From the NCBI GenBank assembly GCA_041486365.1, contig JBGPLH010000005.1, forward strand, positions 1 to 23,914: 23,914 nt of DNA, written 5' to 3'. Origin of the DNA: JBGPLH01 sp041486365 [NCBI: Thermodesulfobacteriota bacterium] (GTDB lineage: Bacteria; JAUYMQ01). Each line of letters begins with the position of its first letter. Positions within the stretch are counted from its first letter, which is position 1. A model generated the notes under the pieces. That model was not told where the DNA came from. It did no database searches and saw nothing but the letters and a program-made list of their open reading frames with translations. The position numbers and the translations under genes were made by a program. Shown in pieces: positions 7,549-17,242 of this stretch.

Positions 7549-9123
7549 TCAACCAGGGGGCGTCTCCCTCCGGGCGGCTCGCTGCGGGAGACGGAAGGTG
7601 AACGTGCTCCCCGCCTGCAACCGGCTCGTCGCCCAGATCCTTCCGCCGTGGGCCTCGACAATCCGCCGGCAAATCGCGAGCCCGAGTCCGCTCCCCTTGT
7701 GCCCGCCCGAACGCTTACCCACCTGTGAAAACTCGTCGAAGATCAGATCGACGTCGCCTTCCGGGATGCCCATACCGTTATCGGTCACGGAAACCTGCAG
7801 GAGGGGAGCTTCTTCGTCCGCGGGCTCCAGCCGATCCGCCCGCAGCGTGATGATGCCACCGGGCATCGTGAACTTGATGGCGTTTCCGAGAAGATTGATC
7901 AGGATCTGCTCGATCCTTTCCCGGTCGAACACCGCGCGATCGATGCCGGGTCCAAGCCGCGTCTCCACGCGCAGCCCCCGCTCCTCGATCATCGGCTTGA
8001 GCTGGGCCAGCACGTTGGCGACGGCGTCGGCCAGGCTGTGCTCCCCCACTTCGAGCTCCATCCGCCCGGCGTCCATCTTCGCGATATCGAGCAGGTTGTT
8101 CAGGAAGTTCGAAAGCCGATCGCAGCTCTTGCGGGTCTCCTCGAGGAAGGCGCGCTGCTGATCGTTGAGCGAGCCGACGCTCCCGCCCAGGAGCATCCGG
8201 TTGTATCCGCTGATCACGGTGGTGGACGTTCGCAGCTCGTGGGTGACCATGTTCAGGAACTCGGTCCGCTGCTTGAAGATTGCCCGGAGCTTCTCGTTGG
8301 CCTCGTGCAACTCCCTGTGGCGGCGGTGCAACTCGGCGTTCGCGCGGAGCAGGTTCTCCTCCAGCGTGCGGCGGAAGCTCACGTCTCGCACGGCGAACTG
8401 AACCGCAGGGAGCTTGCGGAACTCAATCGCGGAGGCGCCCAGCTCGAGTCGGAGTTCCCGTCCGTCGCCGCGCCGGAGCCGGCGCTCCAGGAATACGACG
8501 AGAGGGTTGTCCTCCCCCCCGGCGGGCATTGCGCGCGGCAGCGGCTCCTCGAAGAGCGCGTCAGCCGGCCGGTCGACCAGGTCCCGGCGCGCGATCCCGC
8601 TCAGGGACTCGAACGCTTCGCTCGTGTAGACGATCAGACCGTTCTGGACCGCGAACAGTCCGTCGCTGAACCGGTCCAGCAGCGCGAGGTAGATCCGCTC
8701 GAGGAGCCCCTGGTCGCGCTCTGCGCGATCGAGGGCGCGCCGCCGGAAGATCCAGGCCTCGAGGCACGCGGCGAGCATCTGGGGCGGCATGGGAGCGTGC
8801 AGGACCTGCCAGGCGCCGGCGTCGCGGGCGCGCGCCGCGAGATCCTCGGCTTCCGCGGGGGCGGCATCGATGAGCGCGATGATGGGTATGTCGCGGGTCT
8901 CGGGCGACGAGGCAAAGGTCTTGATGGTGAGCAGCGGCTCCTCTCCCGAGACGTCGACGAGGATGCCGTCGGGCACGTCGATCCTCAGCGCCGGAGGCGG
9001 CGGCGGTTCCACCATCGCCTCGAGGGCGATACCGTTCTCGCGGAGGAATCGGGGGTCGACGGCCGCATGCGCCCGGGGCGCCGCGGTGTCAGATGTCAGG
9101 TGGACGATGCGTCCTCGGATCAT
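7549..9123 (-). CDS. Soluble PAS sensor histidine kinase with N-terminal pseudo-receiver
   Basis: This 524-residue kinase has no membrane segment, so it should sense a cytoplasmic signal. The N-terminus (1-130) resembles a receiver domain: D57 sits in the strand equivalent to the phospho-acceptor, followed by SSPETRDIPIIALID. It lacks the paired acidic residues after strand 1, and the conserved Lys is replaced (HAPM), so it is a probable pseudo-receiver. A PAS-like domain (about 145-255) and a short coiled coil (255-285) lead to HisKA with H295 (MVTHELR). The HATPase domain has the N box NLLGNAIKFT (410-419), G1 DNGMGIP (448-454) and G2 GSGLGLAI (477-484). The ATG at 9123 has AGGA six bases upstream and is preferred to an in-frame GTG seven codons earlier. 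It heads the regulator-EPS gene run. Confidence 0.9.
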   Translation of the reverse strand: MIRGRIVHLTSDTAAPRAHAAVDPRFLRENGIALEAMVEPPPPPALRIDVPDGILVDVSGEEPLLTIKTFASSPETRDIPIIALIDAAPAEAEDLAARARDAGAWQVLHAPMPPQMLAACLEAWIFRRRALDRAERDQGLLERIYLALLDRFSDGLFAVQNGLIVYTSEAFESLSGIARRDLVDRPADALFEEPLPRAMPAGGEDNPLVVFLERRLRRGDGRELRLELGASAIEFRKLPAVQFAVRDVSFRRTLEENLLRANAELHRRHRELHEANEKLRAIFKQRTEFLNMVTHELRTSTTVISGYNRMLLGGSVGSLNDQQRAFLEETRKSCDRLSNFLNNLLDIAKMDAGRMELEVGEHSLADAVANVLAQLKPMIEERGLRVETRLGPGIDRAVFDRERIEQILINLLGNAIKFTMPGGIITLRADRLEPADEEAPLLQVSVTDNGMGIPEGDVDLIFDEFSQVGKRSGGHKGSGLGLAICRRIVEAHGGRIWATSRLQAGSTFTFRLPQRAARRETPPG

Positions 9124-9338
9124 CCCTCTTCCTGTCCGGCCCACGCGCGTCGGTGTCGGCCCGGATCCTGTCGGCCCGCGCTTGGACGGGGCCCCCGGTC
9201 CGCGGTCCGCGTTCCTTGCCGGAGCGCGCGGCCCCCATCAGGCCGCGCCGGCTCCCGGTGAGGGCCCTCGGCACGGCCCTGATTTCGCCCCGGATGGCAT
9301 CCGTTGGCGACGGCTCTCCGGATTGATCGCCCATCCAC

Positions 9339-9397
9339 GGAAAATGTTTTCCACCTTACGGAAACAACTTGCCTAAACACCTGTGGAAAACTTTTCC
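9339..9397. repeat. Pair of GGAAAA-n-TTTTCC palindromes
   Basis: GGAAAATGTTTTCC occurs at 9339-9352 and GGAAAACTTTTCC at 9385-9397, with centres about 45 bases apart. Both are dyads with identical 6-base arms and differ only in the central one or two bases. They lie upstream of the leftward kinase gene and could be sites for a dimeric regulator. They also overlap TTTTCCACA/TTTTCCACC sequences (9382-9390 minus strand, 9347-9355 plus strand) that resemble DnaA boxes. Function is inferred. Confidence 0.5.
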
Positions 9398-9467
9398 CTT
9401 TTTCGGTGGAGGAATGTCCCTGAAGTCCGTGCGGCTTGCTCGAATGGGGCCGATAAACCCCGTTTTG

Positions 9468-9528
9468 AAAGGTTATCGGTGGTTTCGATCGAAAATTGGT
9501 TTACTATTTTGCACAAAAGATAACCTTT
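9468..9528. repeat. Perfect 10-bp inverted repeat AAAGGTTATC with internal palindrome
   Basis: AAAGGTTATC at 9468-9477 is the exact reverse complement of GATAACCTTT at 9519-9528, with a 41-base spacer. Inside the spacer lies a perfect 12-base palindrome, TTTCGATCGAAA (9483-9494). The arrangement suggests operator sites in the divergent promoter region; the bound factor is unknown. Confidence 0.5.
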
Positions 9529-9595
9529 TTTTCCCACGCACCTTATCACCGGGCCCGAGAACTTGTCAATCCTGGATCGATCCACCTGCCCCACC

Positions 9596-9625
9596 TTGAA
9601 GGCCCGGCGGCCCGGGTGGTATAAA
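9596..9625 (+). promoter_or_regulatory. Candidate sigma70-type promoter for ligA
   Basis: TTGAAG at 9596-9601 and TATAAA at 9620-9625 are separated by 18 bases, close to the housekeeping -35/-10 consensus and standing out in GC-rich sequence. It would give a leader of roughly 180 bases before the ligA start codon. This is a prediction from consensus matching only. Confidence 0.4.
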
Positions 9626-9796
9626 AGCCCGCGAACTGCCTTGGATTTCGGTCCGAAGAGGATTTCGGGGGCACTCCCCGGGCTGCCTTCGCCCGTCGAG
9701 GCTCACTCTCTCTCATCCTCCGGCCCAGAAATCTCGGGCTCCTGCGCCATTTCAGGACCCTCAGGGCGACGATCGGGGCAGCAATCAGGTCAATAA

Positions 9797-11857
<2,061 letters not shown>

Positions 11858-11937
11858 CGGCGACTCAAAGAGGACTCCCGAGCAAAGCGAGAGCCGAAAA
11901 CCGCGAAGACGCGGATCGACCGGAGAGCGCTCGAAGA

Positions 11938-11971
11938 GAAAGCGCCGGGTCCCGAGGGACCCGGCGCTTTC
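11938..11971. terminator. Bidirectional intrinsic terminator between convergent genes
   Basis: A 15-bp perfect stem (GAAAGCGCCGGGTCC pairing with its complement ending GCGCTTTC) closes on a 4-base loop. The AAA and TTT at the stem feet give a short U-run in both directions, although the T tract is brief. It lies in the 198-base gap between ligA and the convergent radical SAM gene, so it can stop transcription from both sides. Confidence 0.8.
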
Positions 11972-12055
11972 CTTGCGCCGCGCGGAAAATCGAATCGGAC
12001 GCCGTCGCTCCGGCGTTCTCGAGATGGGCCCGCGCTTCGCGCGGTACCTATACGG

Positions 12056-13225
12056 TCAACCCACCCCACCCTCGCGGCTTGCGCGGTAGGCGAGGATCGT
12101 CTCGACCGGGTGGAGCAGCGCGCCGGCGAACCAGAACGCCGGCGCCTTCCCGGCGCGGGGATTGGCGTTGTACTCCTTTACCCGGTAGCAGGTCGTGCAG
12201 ACGGTCTCCGTCTTCGGCTTGTAGCCCTTCACCTGGAACAGCTTCCGCGACTCCTTGTACTTCTCGTTGTTCCAGATCTTCTTGAGGGGCGTGGTGAGCA
12301 GGTTGCCGAAGTCGTCGCGACTGTCGTAGGCCTCGATATCGCAGCAGGGGCTCACGCCGCCGTCGGAGTTGATCTCCATGAAGTACCAGGGGCGGGCGCA
12401 GGCGACTTCGGACGACTGATTCTCCGTGCGGAACTGGTCGGACGTCTCGGCGGCGAGTTGGTTGTTCACGCGATCGTCGCCATAGCGGTTCCCCGCCGTC
12501 ATGAAATAGATCTCGTCGACGCCGATGTCCTTGGCCATGGCGCGCGCCTGTTCCACCTCGTGCTCGTTGTGCTCGAAGAGTAGGAACTGCCAGGCGATGT
12601 GCGGCAACTCGCTGCCGAGGCGCCGCTTTGCCTCCACGACCGCCCGCATGTTCGCCAGCACCCGATCGAGGTTTCCATTGATCCGGTAGCGCTCGTAACT
12701 CTCCTGGGTCGCGCCGTCGATGCTCACCACGAGCCGCTCGAGGCCGCTCTTCACGACCTCCTCGGGGCCGTGAGCCGGCAGGTCGTTCAGGTTAGCCGAA
12801 ACGAGGGTGCCGATGTTCTGGTCCGCGGCATACCGGATCATCTTGAAAATCTGCTTGTTAAGGAAGGCCTCGCCCCAGGCGTTGAACGCCACGTTGAATA
12901 CGTAGGGCTTCACCTGGTTGATGACGTGCTTGAAGTCCTCGTAGGTCATCACCCGCTTGCGCCGGTGGTCCGGAATGCGGCGCCCCTTCGGGCAGCCCGG
13001 GCATTCGAGCTGGCAGCTCGAGGTGACACCCACGACCATCCAGTAAGGGTAACCGAGCACATGCGCGTTGCGCAGGAACTTGCGCTGGAACTCCACGAGA
13101 CCGAGGTTCCACAGCCGTCGCGGCGTGGCGTGCCGCTGCAGCTCCAGGAGATGGCGGGAGCGCGCGCTCTTGTTGAATCGTTGCATCACCCGGACTATCG
13201 CGTTCTGCGTGGTCGTGGAGGACAT
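12056..13225 (-). CDS. Radical SAM/SPASM domain protein
   Basis: This 389-residue enzyme probably cleaves S-adenosylmethionine at a 4Fe-4S cluster held by CQLECPGC (C71, C75, C78, the CxxxCxxC motif). The rest of the radical SAM barrel includes FNAWGEAF, in the position of the GGEP-like motif, and VVSIDGATQESYERYR. A C-terminal SPASM-type domain (about 270-350) has C276, C294, C295, C343 and C346 plus DFGNLLTTPLKKIWNN, suggesting auxiliary cluster binding. The reading frame extends 82 codons upstream but that part is not protein-like. The ATG at 13225 (MSSTTTQNAIVRV) was chosen; its Shine-Dalgarno is poor. Substrate is unknown. It diverges from a flippase-methyltransferase-glycosyltransferase operon, so a role in modifying a glycan or peptide is possible but unproven. 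Confidence 0.88.
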   Translation of the reverse strand: MSSTTTQNAIVRVMQRFNKSARSRHLLELQRHATPRRLWNLGLVEFQRKFLRNAHVLGYPYWMVVGVTSSCQLECPGCPKGRRIPDHRRKRVMTYEDFKHVINQVKPYVFNVAFNAWGEAFLNKQIFKMIRYAADQNIGTLVSANLNDLPAHGPEEVVKSGLERLVVSIDGATQESYERYRINGNLDRVLANMRAVVEAKRRLGSELPHIAWQFLLFEHNEHEVEQARAMAKDIGVDEIYFMTAGNRYGDDRVNNQLAAETSDQFRTENQSSEVACARPWYFMEINSDGGVSPCCDIEAYDSRDDFGNLLTTPLKKIWNNEKYKESRKLFQVKGYKPKTETVCTTCYRVKEYNANPRAGKAPAFWFAGALLHPVETILAYRASREGGVG

Positions 13226-13761
13226 CGTCGTTACCGTTCCCCTGCGCGCCGGTCGGGAATTCTCCCGCAAGGCGGGTTCCGTATCAGCATGGATGGCTTT
13301 TCGAAACGTCGAGGTGTTCCCGTCACCCTCAATCGAGGGGAACCGGAGACGCGGGCGGCGGGGACGTCCCGCGCCCCCGCCGGAGGAACGACAGTACCCG
13401 ATCGCCTCGCATAGTTTCAATGGGTGAATTCGCCAATTTTGCATGAACAGGGGGCAGGTTCCCCCGGCCAATTCACCTCAAACAACGCAACTGCATGGAT
13501 AGCCAAAGTATTTCCGAAGCCTGGTCCGTCAAGACCGCTCCCGTTTCCCCGTTCCGCCTCCTGAGCCACTCACAGGGACTTTCCCGGCCTTCCCAGCCTT
13601 CGCATCTACTGTGGGCCCGGGACGCTCATCGGGTCACTGCGCCACCCCTTTCGGCCCGAACCCCTTGTTCCCTGAACTTTATTTTGCCATCCGCCGACAC
13701 TCCGCTACCCCGCCCGTTACTTAAGAGTCGGACGCATTTTCCCGATAAACGCGGTGTGCCC
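13226..13761. other. Gene-free divergent spacer
   Basis: This 536-base stretch separates the radical SAM gene from the flippase gene. Open frames cross it on both strands, but their translations look non-coding (Arg/Pro/Ser-rich, no domain). It holds the inverted repeat at 13423-13477 and a small GGGGG/CCCCC hairpin at 13450-13465. On the leftward strand, TTGGCG and TATGCG spaced by 17 bases (about 13407-13435) form a weak promoter candidate. No convincing promoter was found for the rightward operon. Confidence 0.6.
13423..13477. repeat. 12-bp inverted repeat GGTGAATT(C/G)GCC
   Basis: GGTGAATTCGCC at 13423-13434 and GGCCAATTCACC at 13466-13477 are inverted copies with one mismatch and a 31-base spacer. 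The pair sits upstream of the radical SAM gene in a divergent control region and may be an operator pair. A G5/C5 hairpin lies between the arms. Confidence 0.5.
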
Positions 13762-15093
13762 ATGAGATTCGTCCGAGACAGCCTGCTGACGTTCCTCAGC
13801 TACGGGGTGACCTTCGCCCTCGGGGTGGCTTCGTCCATCCTCATAGCCCGCATGCTCGGGCCGGAGGGGAAGGGGATCTTCACGCTCGTGTTCCTGCTCC
13901 CGGCGCTCTGCACATCGCTGGGGAGCCTGGGGCTCGGCGCCGCGAACGTCTACCTGCTCCGGCGCGGCGAGGCGGGCCTCGGCACACTGATGGCGAACTC
14001 CGCGATCTTCGCGCTCACCACCTCCCTGGCCACCATGATGGTCTTCGCGGCCGGGTGGCGCTGGTTCGCCCCGACGATCTTGCCCGGCGTGACGCCGGGA
14101 CTGGCGGTTCTGGGCCTGCTCTCGCTCCCCCTGGCCCTGCTCGCGGACTACTTCCTCTCGCTGCTGGTCGGTTCCCAGCGCCTGGTCCGGTACAACGCCG
14201 TCTCCCTCGCCTCCAACGGGCTCTCGCTCGCTGCCCCGGCCTTTGCGCTCGTGGCGCTGCACGCCGGGGTGGAGGGCGCCGTCGCAGCCAAGGTCCTGGC
14301 CTCCGCGCTGACGGTCATCCTGCTCGCCCGCGTGCTGCTCGCGACGCGGGAGATGGGCGCGGACGCGATCCGGCCCGACCGCGCCGTCCTGCGCCGAGCC
14401 CTCTCCTACGGCTGGCGCGAGCATCTCGGCAACATCGCGATGTTTCTTTCCTACCGCGTCGACATCTTCTTCGTGGCAGCCTTCGCGGGAGCACGGGCGG
14501 TCGGCATCTACTCGGTCGCGGTGATGATGGCGGAGGTTTTCTTTCACCTCCCGAACGCGGTCTCCATTGTGCTGTTCCCGCGGCTAGCGGGGCGCGGGCG
14601 GACAGAGGGCGCGCGCGACGCGGCCCGCACGGCCCGTGTCGTCGGGACGATCGTAGGGCTCGGAATCCTGGTGTCGATTCCGCTGGCCGCCCCCGCCGTG
14701 CATCTCGCCTTCTCGAGCGCGTTCCTTCCGGCCGTTCCGGCGTTCTTCCTCCTGCTGCCGGGCGTGCTCGCGCTCAGCCTGTCCAAGGTCCTCTCGCGCT
14801 ACTTCACCGGCACGCTCGGCCAGCCGCTCCTCAACGCCCGCGCGCAGATGATCGCCCTCGCGATCAACCTGCCGCTCAACGTGCTCCTGATCCCGCGCTA
14901 CGGCATCGCGGGCGCCGCGGCCGCCTCCTCGGTGGCCTACGTGGCTCACGCGGCCGTGACGTTGGTCCTCTTTCGTCGATACTCGGGAATTCCCCTTCAA
15001 GAGGCGCTGTTCCTCCGGGGCGAGGACGTGGCCTGGCTCGCCGATCGGGCGCGCGCCGCCGGCCTGCAGCAGTGGGGGGGCAGCCGTGCCTGA
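13762..15093 (+). CDS. Polysaccharide flippase (Wzx/MATE-like membrane protein)
   Basis: This 443-residue integral membrane protein has about 12 hydrophobic segments spread over its length. Its N-terminus (FLSYGVTFALGVASSILIARMLGPEGKGIF) is typical of polysaccharide biosynthesis flippases of the MOP superfamily, which move lipid-linked sugar units across the inner membrane. SYRVDIFFVAAFAGARAVGIYSVAV near the middle is the repeat of the family motif at the second half. The frame extends 89 codons upstream, but the true start is the ATG at 13762, where the conserved N-terminus begins; no strong ribosome-binding site precedes it. It is the first gene of a three-gene operon and overlaps the methyltransferase by eight bases. 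Transported substrate is unknown; peptidoglycan lipid II is less likely given the neighbours. Confidence 0.88.
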   Translation: MRFVRDSLLTFLSYGVTFALGVASSILIARMLGPEGKGIFTLVFLLPALCTSLGSLGLGAANVYLLRRGEAGLGTLMANSAIFALTTSLATMMVFAAGWRWFAPTILPGVTPGLAVLGLLSLPLALLADYFLSLLVGSQRLVRYNAVSLASNGLSLAAPAFALVALHAGVEGAVAAKVLASALTVILLARVLLATREMGADAIRPDRAVLRRALSYGWREHLGNIAMFLSYRVDIFFVAAFAGARAVGIYSVAVMMAEVFFHLPNAVSIVLFPRLAGRGRTEGARDAARTARVVGTIVGLGILVSIPLAAPAVHLAFSSAFLPAVPAFFLLLPGVLALSLSKVLSRYFTGTLGQPLLNARAQMIALAINLPLNVLLIPRYGIAGAAAASSVAYVAHAAVTLVLFRRYSGIPLQEALFLRGEDVAWLADRARAAGLQQWGGSRA

Positions 15094-15838
15094 GATCCGG
15101 ATCGAGGCACCCATGGACTGGCGGCCCTACTACGAGCGGGAAGTCGAGCTTCGCCGCTTCGTGCCCGGCTCGGAGCCATACGAGGAGGATCGTGTCCGTC
15201 TCGTGATGCGCCTCCTCGGCGACGTCCGGCCCGCGCGCATCCTCGACGTGGGGTGCGGGGACGGGTACCTGTGCCAGCGTTACGCCGAAGCCGGCGTGTC
15301 CCCGCGCGTGCAGGGTCTGGACATCTCGACGGGACGGCTGCGCCATGCGGCCATGCTGTCGCCGGGCGCGCGTTTCGTCGCCGGCCGGATCGATCGGATC
15401 CCCTTCCGTGACGGCGCCTTCCCGCTGGTCTCCGCCGTCGAGGTGATAGAGCACATCGAGGATCCCGTCCCGGCCTTGCGAGAGATCGCGCGCGTCTCCT
15501 CCCGCCACGTCCTCGTCACCGTTCCCAACGAGCAGATTCCTCCAGAAGTGCTGTGTCCCAACTGCCTGCACCGCTTCCCGGTCGATGGCCACTTGCACAC
15601 TTTCACTCTCTCCGATCTCACGGAGATCTGTCGCAAGGCCGGGCTCCGGGTGGTCCGGACCGAGCGCCATCACGTGCCAGCCGCCTGGGAGAAGCGCGGA
15701 CCGTTCCGGATCCTGGGCGCGCCGGGCCGCGCGCTGCTGAGGCGCCTGCTCGTCCGCGCGGGCGTGCTGGGAGAGGCCCGCGCCAAGTACATCGGCGTCC
15801 TCTGCGAGAAGCCCGAAGCCGGGACGGAGGAGATCTGA
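15086..15838 (+). CDS. Class I SAM-dependent methyltransferase in glycan operon
   Basis: This protein of about 250 residues has a Rossmann methyltransferase fold with SAM-binding motif I ILDVGCGDG (52-60), acidic D79 at the end of strand 2 (GLDIS), IPFRDGAFPLVSAVEVIEHIEDP (105-127) and a strand-5 block VLVTVPN. After it lies a CPNC plus GHLHTF cluster (157-173) that could bind a metal ion or an iron-sulfur cofactor. Such inserts occur in sugar- or lipid-directed methyltransferases. The GTG at 15086 overlaps the flippase stop; an ATG at 15113 with GAGG five bases upstream is an equally good start and would remove nine residues. Coupling with flippase and glycosyltransferase suggests that it methylates a glycan or its lipid carrier, which is inferred. 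Confidence 0.85.
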   Translation: MPEIRIEAPMDWRPYYEREVELRRFVPGSEPYEEDRVRLVMRLLGDVRPARILDVGCGDGYLCQRYAEAGVSPRVQGLDISTGRLRHAAMLSPGARFVAGRIDRIPFRDGAFPLVSAVEVIEHIEDPVPALREIARVSSRHVLVTVPNEQIPPEVLCPNCLHRFPVDGHLHTFTLSDLTEICRKAGLRVVRTERHHVPAAWEKRGPFRILGAPGRALLRRLLVRAGVLGEARAKYIGVLCEKPEAGTEEI

Positions 15839-15840
15839 CC

Positions 15841-17139
15841 ATGCGCGTCCTGTACGTCGAGAACTCCTACGGCGAGATGGGCGGAAGCCTCGTAAGCCTG
15901 CTGCAGCTCTCCCGGCAGCTGGTCGAGCAGGGCCGCATCCTCCCCGCCCACAGGCGCATCGAGCCTTGCTTCTACTTCCTCTACCCGAATCTCCTCCTCG
16001 ACGAGTTCCGTGAGCTGGGCGAGGTGGTCCTCGAGCGCGAGGACTACTCGGCCTACGGCACGCCGCTGGCCGTGCCCTCCGCGTTTCACCCATTGCTGGC
16101 CCGCATGCCCGGAAGCGCCCGCAAGGGGCTGGGGGAAATTCTTCCGCTCGCGAAACGGGTGGCGGGGCACAGCCGGCGCTTGAAGGTGGATCTGATCCAC
16201 ACGAACTGCCGGCTCGGTTCGAACGAGTACGCGATCCTCGGCGCCATGCTCGCCCGTGTGCCCGTGATCGCCCACGAGCGCCTGCTCTACCGGGTCGGAT
16301 CGATCACGCGGCCCTTCGCGGCCGCGGCCGATCTCGTCGTGGCCATCTCGCAGGCCGTGGCCGACAACCTCACCTCCCAGGGCGTGCGCACGAAGCGCCT
16401 GGAGGTGCTGCACAACGGGATCAACACGGCGGAGCTCGTCCGCTACCGCGAACGCGCACGGCCGGCCGGCGCGCCTCTGCGTATTGGCATGGTCGGCCGC
16501 ATCACCCGGTGGAAGGGGCAGCACGTGTTCGTCGACGCCGCGCGCCGCGTGGCCGAGGCGATCCCGGACGTCGAGTTCCACCTGGCGGGCGACGCGCCTC
16601 CGGGGGACGGGGCCTACCTCGAGAGCCTGCGTGAGACGGTGAAGGACCTGGGCCTGGAGGAGAAGGTGATCTTTCACGGCAACGTGAAGGAGATCTACGA
16701 TTTCATGGCAGGCATGGACGCGCTGGCCCACTGCTCCGTGGATCCGGAGCCGCTGGGACGGGTGATCCTCGAGGCGATGGCCCTGGGCAAACCGATGGTC
16801 GCCACGCGGGGCGGCGCGGTGGAGGAGATCTGCACCGACGGGCAGGACGCCCTCGTCGTGGATCCTGGCCGGCCCGATCTCCTCGCGGAGGCTCTGCTAC
16901 GGCTCACGCGCGAGCCCCGGACGGCCGAGCGGCTCGGCGCCGAGGCCCTGCGGACCATCGAGACCCGTTTCAGCCTCCCGGTGGTCGCCGCGCGGATGCG
17001 CTCGCTCTACGACAGCGTGTTGACCCCGGAGCCGGCCCGCCGGCGCCCGATCGTCGAGGCCATCACGGACTTCCTCTCCGCCAGCCCGCTCTCGGTCCGG
17101 CGCCGCAAGGAGAAGGCAGGCGTCCGGCACACGCCCTGA
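15841..17139 (+). CDS. GT-B glycosyltransferase, family 4-like
   Basis: This 432-residue glycosyltransferase has a two-domain GT-B layout. The N-terminal acceptor domain (1-205) starts with MRVLYVENSYGEMGGSLVSL, a glycine-rich first loop. The C-terminal nucleotide-sugar domain begins with RIGMVGRITRWKGQHVF (214-230). It contains the retaining-GT E-x7-E pair E303 and E311 (EPLGRVILEA), then GKPMVATRGGAVEEI. The hallmark positions of GT4 are present, and the length is normal. The last 40 residues are basic (RRRPI, RRRKEK) and might associate with the membrane. The ATG lies two bases after the methyltransferase stop, with GGAGGAG upstream inside that gene, so the frame upstream of 15841 is not used. 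It ends the operon and is followed by a terminator. Donor and acceptor sugars are unknown. Confidence 0.92.
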   Translation: MRVLYVENSYGEMGGSLVSLLQLSRQLVEQGRILPAHRRIEPCFYFLYPNLLLDEFRELGEVVLEREDYSAYGTPLAVPSAFHPLLARMPGSARKGLGEILPLAKRVAGHSRRLKVDLIHTNCRLGSNEYAILGAMLARVPVIAHERLLYRVGSITRPFAAAADLVVAISQAVADNLTSQGVRTKRLEVLHNGINTAELVRYRERARPAGAPLRIGMVGRITRWKGQHVFVDAARRVAEAIPDVEFHLAGDAPPGDGAYLESLRETVKDLGLEEKVIFHGNVKEIYDFMAGMDALAHCSVDPEPLGRVILEAMALGKPMVATRGGAVEEICTDGQDALVVDPGRPDLLAEALLRLTREPRTAERLGAEALRTIETRFSLPVVAARMRSLYDSVLTPEPARRRPIVEAITDFLSASPLSVRRRKEKAGVRHTP

Positions 17140-17144
17140 AGAAA

Positions 17145-17163
17145 ACCGGCCCGAAGGGGTCGG
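17145..17163 (-). terminator. Leftward intrinsic terminator after the SGNH hydrolase gene
   Basis: Read on the minus strand, CCGACCC-CTTC-GGGCCGG forms a 7-bp stem with one A.C mismatch, followed by TTTTCTTC. It lies about 80 bases beyond the stop of the SGNH hydrolase gene in the 103-base convergent gap. Confidence 0.55.
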
Positions 17164-17177
17164 CCTGCGCTGTCCCG

Positions 17178-17211
17178 GCTCCCGGCCCCTCGCGGTCCGG
17201 GAGCATTTTTC
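17178..17211 (+). terminator. Rightward intrinsic terminator after the glycosyltransferase operon
   Basis: GCTCCCGG (17178-17185) pairs with CCGGGAGC (17197-17204) around an 11-base loop and is followed directly by ATTTTTCT. It lies 39 bases after the glycosyltransferase stop and is the clearest U-tract terminator in the window. Confidence 0.8.
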
Positions 17212-17242
17212 TCGAACGATCCCATCAGCCGTGTCCGGGGCG

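Noticed and set aside
9335-9560. Chromosomal replication origin as a firm call
   Set aside because: Only two DnaA-box-like sequences are visible and no dnaA, dnaN, gyrB or rpmH lies nearby; kept only as a question in the findings.
13495-13761. 89-codon upstream extension of the flippase
   Set aside because: The Pro/Ser/Arg-rich sequence lacks family similarity; the conserved flippase N-terminus begins at the ATG at 13762.
14876-16093. 405-codon antisense frame across flippase, methyltransferase and glycosyltransferase genes
   Set aside because: No domain, compositionally biased, and opposite three well-supported genes.
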